7,756 bases of DNA. Source: Anaerolineae bacterium (GTDB lineage Bacteria > Chloroflexota > Anaerolineae > J102). How positions within the stretch are numbered: the stretch's first letter is position 1; the number at the start of each line of letters is the position of its first letter. Both the position numbers and the translations under genes were made by a program. The stretch is from assembly GCA_027036755.1 (NCBI GenBank), contig JALWDV010000679.1:1-7756 (forward strand). The letters run 5' to 3'. Shown here one piece after another: positions 6,001 through 7,756 of the stretch. The notes below the pieces were generated by a model. That model was not told where the DNA came from. It saw nothing but the letters and a program-made list of their open reading frames with translations, and searched no databases.

Positions 6001-7267
6001 CAAACGCAAAAGCCAGGGAGAGCAGGGCCAGCAGTGCAAAGCCCACCACGTAAAATCGGCCCGTGGGCGGCCGCACCCAGCCCGGCTTGTCTTTGGGTTG
6101 ACGCACGGGCCCGCCCCGCAGCCGCCCCACCACGTCCAGCACCGCGGCCGCGGCGAAGACCAGGGTCAAAATCCCCAGATAATTCGCGCCCTCCACATAA
6201 TTCTTGATTCCCCAGAACACGGTGTTCTCGTCCTGACCGTGCGCGTTCTTCCACACGTGATGCGCCACCCCCGTCCACCAGTCACGGATGACGTGATGTG
6301 CGGGGTTGCCGTAGAAATCGGGGATGAGGAAGGTGATGATGTGGCGGTTGGGCCAGGCCCAATTCACCACCTGGTCATAGCTGACCGACCCCTGGCGGAA
6401 GTTGTGGGTGACCAGCTCGTAGAGGGGGATGAACTGCACCGCGCCCAGCATCAGGCCCGTGACCACCATAAACAGCAGCCACCCCGCGATGCGCAGCACG
6501 GGCCGCCACACGCCCAGCCGTCGCCACACGCCAAACAAGCGCCAGGCGCTGTACATGGCCCCCACCAGCAGAAAATAGTAGGTGATCTCGATATGCCCGG
6601 CCAGCACCTGCATCCCCAGCGCGCCCGCGCCCACCACGATGTAGGCCACGGGGATGAAGGGCGCGTTGCCCTTCTCCTCCTGCTTGCGCACCACCATCTC
6701 GATGAGAGCCAGGAACAGGGGCAGCAGGGCCGCGCCCCCGATCATCATGGGGAAGACCACCGAGGCGATGAAGAAGCCCGAGAACATGTAGGCGATGGCG
6801 GAGAACAGCGCGCCGGCCCGGCCCACGCGCAGGATGCGGGCGAAGATGTAGGCCCCCATCCCGGCCAGGGCCAGGGCCAGCCAGGTGTAGATGCCATACG
6901 CCACCCACAGGGGGAAGATGTAGTAAACGATGCTCAGGGGGAAGAGCGCGGCATGCTGGCCTTCGGCCAGGAAGGGCTGCCCGGTGAACAGGTAGGGATT
7001 CCACAGGGGCGGCTCCTTCGCTGCCAGCGCCTCCCGGATCAGCAGCTTCCAGGGGTAATTTTCCAGCACCAGGTCGGAGAGCAGCGCGTTGTGCGGCGTC
7101 TCTGCGCCCATATCCGCGGCGTAGCTCTGCCAGGGTTGATATTGGTAGATGTTATCAGCGGGCAGCAGGGTCTTGCCGCCGAACACCACCGGGCCGAAAA
7201 AGAGCAGCGGCAGCAGGAAGATCAGCAGCAGGACGAGGATATCGCGCTTGAGTTCAGATTTGGGCAT
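3008..7267 (-). CDS. YfhO-like GT-C membrane glycosyltransferase fused to Wzx-type flippase
   Basis: A 1419-residue membrane protein joining two families usually found as separate proteins. Residues 1 to about 918 look like YfhO: a first span (8-30), an extracytoplasmic loop with LPADNIYQYQPW (35-46; D38 or D65 are candidate GT-C acids), PLWNPYLFTGQP (87-98), further spans to about 623, then an extracytoplasmic domain (624-895) with ALPRVLV near 760 and DAYFPGWRAYI (F839-W842), and a closing span at 898-918. A charged linker (919-937) leads to a full-length flippase (about 938-1419), starting with the NSLAP...FNKMVDYAFALL helix and carrying FGLGTLLTREVAKK, typical of Wzx/RfbX. Inferred role: flipping a lipid-linked sugar and transferring it outside the membrane. 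The frame is open throughout, so a frameshift artefact is unlikely. I chose the ATG at 7267 because the hydrophobic start follows it and a promoter overlaps the 16 residues before it. No ribosome binding site is visible. Confidence 0.88.
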   Translation of the reverse strand: MPKSELKRDILVLLLIFLLPLLFFGPVVFGGKTLLPADNIYQYQPWQSYAADMGAETPHNALLSDLVLENYPWKLLIREALAAKEPPLWNPYLFTGQPFLAEGQHAALFPLSIVYYIFPLWVAYGIYTWLALALAGMGAYIFARILRVGRAGALFSAIAYMFSGFFIASVVFPMMIGGAALLPLFLALIEMVVRKQEEKGNAPFIPVAYIVVGAGALGMQVLAGHIEITYYFLLVGAMYSAWRLFGVWRRLGVWRPVLRIAGWLLFMVVTGLMLGAVQFIPLYELVTHNFRQGSVSYDQVVNWAWPNRHIITFLIPDFYGNPAHHVIRDWWTGVAHHVWKNAHGQDENTVFWGIKNYVEGANYLGILTLVFAAAAVLDVVGRLRGGPVRQPKDKPGWVRPPTGRFYVVGFALLALLSLAFAFGTPLYAILFYGLPGYNQLHSAFRWVFPYTLAMAMLAGFGVERLQLAIEGGHLARLGGKRRFKWLTFPELARLAGWLLAGGGALTLLALLISRFLPGPFIALGEKVIAGSDLAANVFGNGGLFWSYEALRLLQFGFMTLASGGALLLATSPWGQQRLIGAASRRAEADARAEPGRTWSVGLRLWHVAALVIILLDLWLIGFPFNPKTDPALLTFEPPAIQWLQEHKSADQPWRFTTYQLPEEQKTLNANLGMLAGLEDVRGYDSIILKQYADYMGQLQTQGDLLYNRIAPIYAPNTPALHDPLFHLLGIRYLVTTQTLNEPDYRLVYDDEVRIYENARALPRVLVAPEAIAVSPEKLYKTLREVDLRQTLIIEGLAEPPRPVFGQQREARVIDYGLNDVLVEVQMDAPGWVLLTDAYFPGWRAYIRPMVAPDSGLEPPDEAETPIYRADGIFRAVYVDGPGWYQVRFHYTPMSFKMGLFASFLAGMLLLLLIGWWAWGKFYREAEGEGADVKRVAKNSLAPMVMSFFNKMVDYAFALLRLRILMPAGEGAYTFAVQFYGLFEILVRFGLGTLLTREVAKKRDELTANQFLSNVLLLRVVLWFISLPVMALVTWLYWSHGSIGNATVGAIALFAFALFFASINDAFSSVFYAYEKMEYPAGIASFIALAKVTLGALVLFLGWGFVGLAGVALVMNGVQTVWLYGLMSRHIVRLRWLPDWSLQRWMLGESYPLMLNHLLATVFWRIDILILTAMVGDFGVGLYSAAYKYIDGLNIIPSYFTLAIFPVMSRFAADSPDALARTHRLSLRLLTMIAIPIMVFMVFTAEPLIYILGGPDYVPGSVLPLQWLILSIPIGFMNSVTHYVLIAIGKQKFLTWAFVGGVIFNTIANLLLIPRLGVPAAAITTILSEFALFFPFMWMVHRYIAPIPWFDVLWRQSLAGAVMAGVFILVGPFSLLLAIFLATVAYLAALLATGAHKVEDMEAVLGLIPSGRVRAWLGVG

Positions 7268-7275
7268 GATTGAGA

Positions 7276-7304
7276 AGTATACCCGAAACAGCGCTCCATC
7301 CCAA
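7276..7304 (-). promoter_or_regulatory. Promoter of the YfhO-Wzx gene, probably leaderless
   Basis: Read on the minus strand, TTGGGA (7299-7304) and TATACT (7276-7281) are separated by 17 bases, matching the sigma-70 hexamers at 4 and 5 of 6. The -10 box lies only 8 bases before the ATG at 7267, so transcription would start within about 1-3 bases of the start codon. That agrees with the lack of a ribosome binding site. It is prediction from sequence only. Confidence 0.5.
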
Positions 7305-7344
7305 GCACAACGCACCCCGGCTCTTTTGGATTTCAGGGGGTGAG

Positions 7345-7527
7345 ATGCCGGGCGCAGCGCAGGCCATCGGCGGGCAGGGGGAGGCGTCCGCAGCGCTGGC
7401 CCGGGGCCAGGCCTTTGTGGAGACCCTGGGGGCGTGGGGCCTGTGGCTCATCCTCCCGCTCGGATATTTCTCTCTCCTGGCCCAGGTGCTGCTGGCGCAT
7501 CCGCCGCTGAGCGCCAGGCCGTCTTGA
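7345..7527 (+). CDS. Possible small single-span membrane protein, unrecognised
   Basis: An open frame of 60 codons, divergent from the large glycan gene. It begins MPGAAQAIGG, is hydrophilic to about residue 28, and then has one hydrophobic stretch (about 30-50: LGAWGLWLILPLGYF and SLLAQVLLA) before a short proline-rich tail. Third codon positions are largely G or C, as in the neighbouring genes, and a G-rich run (7336-7340) stands 4 bases before the ATG. An in-frame ATG at 7270 would lengthen it but would overlap the opposite promoter. I do not recognise a family. It could equally be a gene remnant or chance open frame in G+C-rich DNA, and I give it low weight. Confidence 0.28.
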   Translation: MPGAAQAIGGQGEASAALARGQAFVETLGAWGLWLILPLGYFSLLAQVLLAHPPLSARPS

Positions 7528-7595
7528 TTTCAATCGATGGGCTTGTGGAAATCGTGAATTGCCGAAATTGGCTAGCGGCGGTTGCCGAATGGAGG

Positions 7596-7623
7596 TTGAC
7601 AATGTTGCATTTTGTGCTATACT
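7596..7623 (+). promoter_or_regulatory. Strong sigma-70-type promoter reading into repeat copy B
   Basis: TTGACA (7596-7601, 6 of 6) and TATACT (7618-7623, 5 of 6) are 16 bases apart, with TGC just before the -10 as an extended -10 element. The expected start is about 7630, one base before the 126-bp repeat at 7631. It would transcribe the repeat and whatever lies to the right of the window. This is the best promoter match I found in the window. Confidence 0.65.
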
Positions 7624-7630
7624 GAAAAAG

Positions 7631-7756
7631 TAACTGCTAACGTATGTCAGTTGGTTGTGTTTTTTCACTCAAACCTGACAGGTTCTCGTAACCTTGGCGG
7701 TAGGATGTGTGGGTTTCAGCCAGCAACGAAGCGTGCAAGGTGCTGAATCGCTGCCA
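7631..7756 (+). repeat. 126-bp dispersed repeat with AACCTGACAGGTT palindrome, copy B (cut by window end)
   Basis: Direct copy of 2406-2531 with 104 of 126 bases identical and no gaps (hand count). The palindrome AACCTGACAGGTT is exact. Unlike copy A, it is not preceded by the TCG of the TCGTAACTGC terminal arm but by TACTGAAAAAG, the end of a promoter. Whether the second inverted palindrome and right terminal arm follow cannot be seen because the window stops here. Confidence 0.88.

Noticed and set aside
5849..7273. 474-codon plus-strand frame opposite the large glycan gene
   Set aside because: It is antisense to a strongly supported coding sequence in G+C-rich DNA. Its protein is rich in H, Q, G and R with no fold-like pattern, which is typical of a shadow frame.
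7268..7756. tRNA or other known RNA gene in the right-hand intergenic region
   Set aside because: I could not find a cloverleaf or a GGTTCRANNCC-type T-arm in context; the hairpins seen belong to the dispersed repeat.

Overview
The window holds three well-supported genes embedded in unusually dense non-coding repeats. The genes are G+C-rich, with third positions mostly G or C. The intergenic stretches are much more A+T-rich and made almost entirely of palindromic and tandem repeats. The CACGGAG-type and AACCTGACAGGTT-type repeats, the four-cysteine adenylate kinase and the very large multi-membrane-span protein together suggest an environmental bacterium, most likely Chloroflexota (Anaerolineae/Caldilineae-like). 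That assignment is inference; Planctomycetota-like lineages with similar repeats cannot be excluded.

Layout, left to right. A 139-bp repeat (1-139) is followed by a short leader and a complete adenylate kinase gene on + (271-945). Eighteen bases later, and convergent with it, ends a DadA-like FAD-dependent amino-acid dehydrogenase on - (964-2208). Next come about 800 bases without a gene (2209-3007). They hold a nested, nearly concentric palindromic element (2304-2651), a short hairpin (2683-2729), a second and inverted copy of the 139-bp repeat (2735-2873), and two heptanucleotide tandem arrays. From 7267 down to 3008 runs one very large gene on -. It encodes a YfhO-like GT-C membrane glycosyltransferase fused in frame to a Wzx/RfbX-type lipid-linked oligosaccharide flippase. 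The right end (7268-7756) carries a promoter that would make this message leaderless, a doubtful 60-codon ORF on +, a strong sigma-70-type promoter on +, and a second copy of the palindromic repeat seen at 2406, cut off by the window edge.

Functionally, the fusion protein would join a flippase and an extracytoplasmic GT-C-like transferase in one chain, for building or decorating cell-surface glycans. Adenylate kinase and the amino-acid dehydrogenase look like independent housekeeping and catabolic genes. They sit together between inverted copies of the 139-bp repeat rather than in a recognisable operon, and nothing in the sequence links them to the glycan gene.
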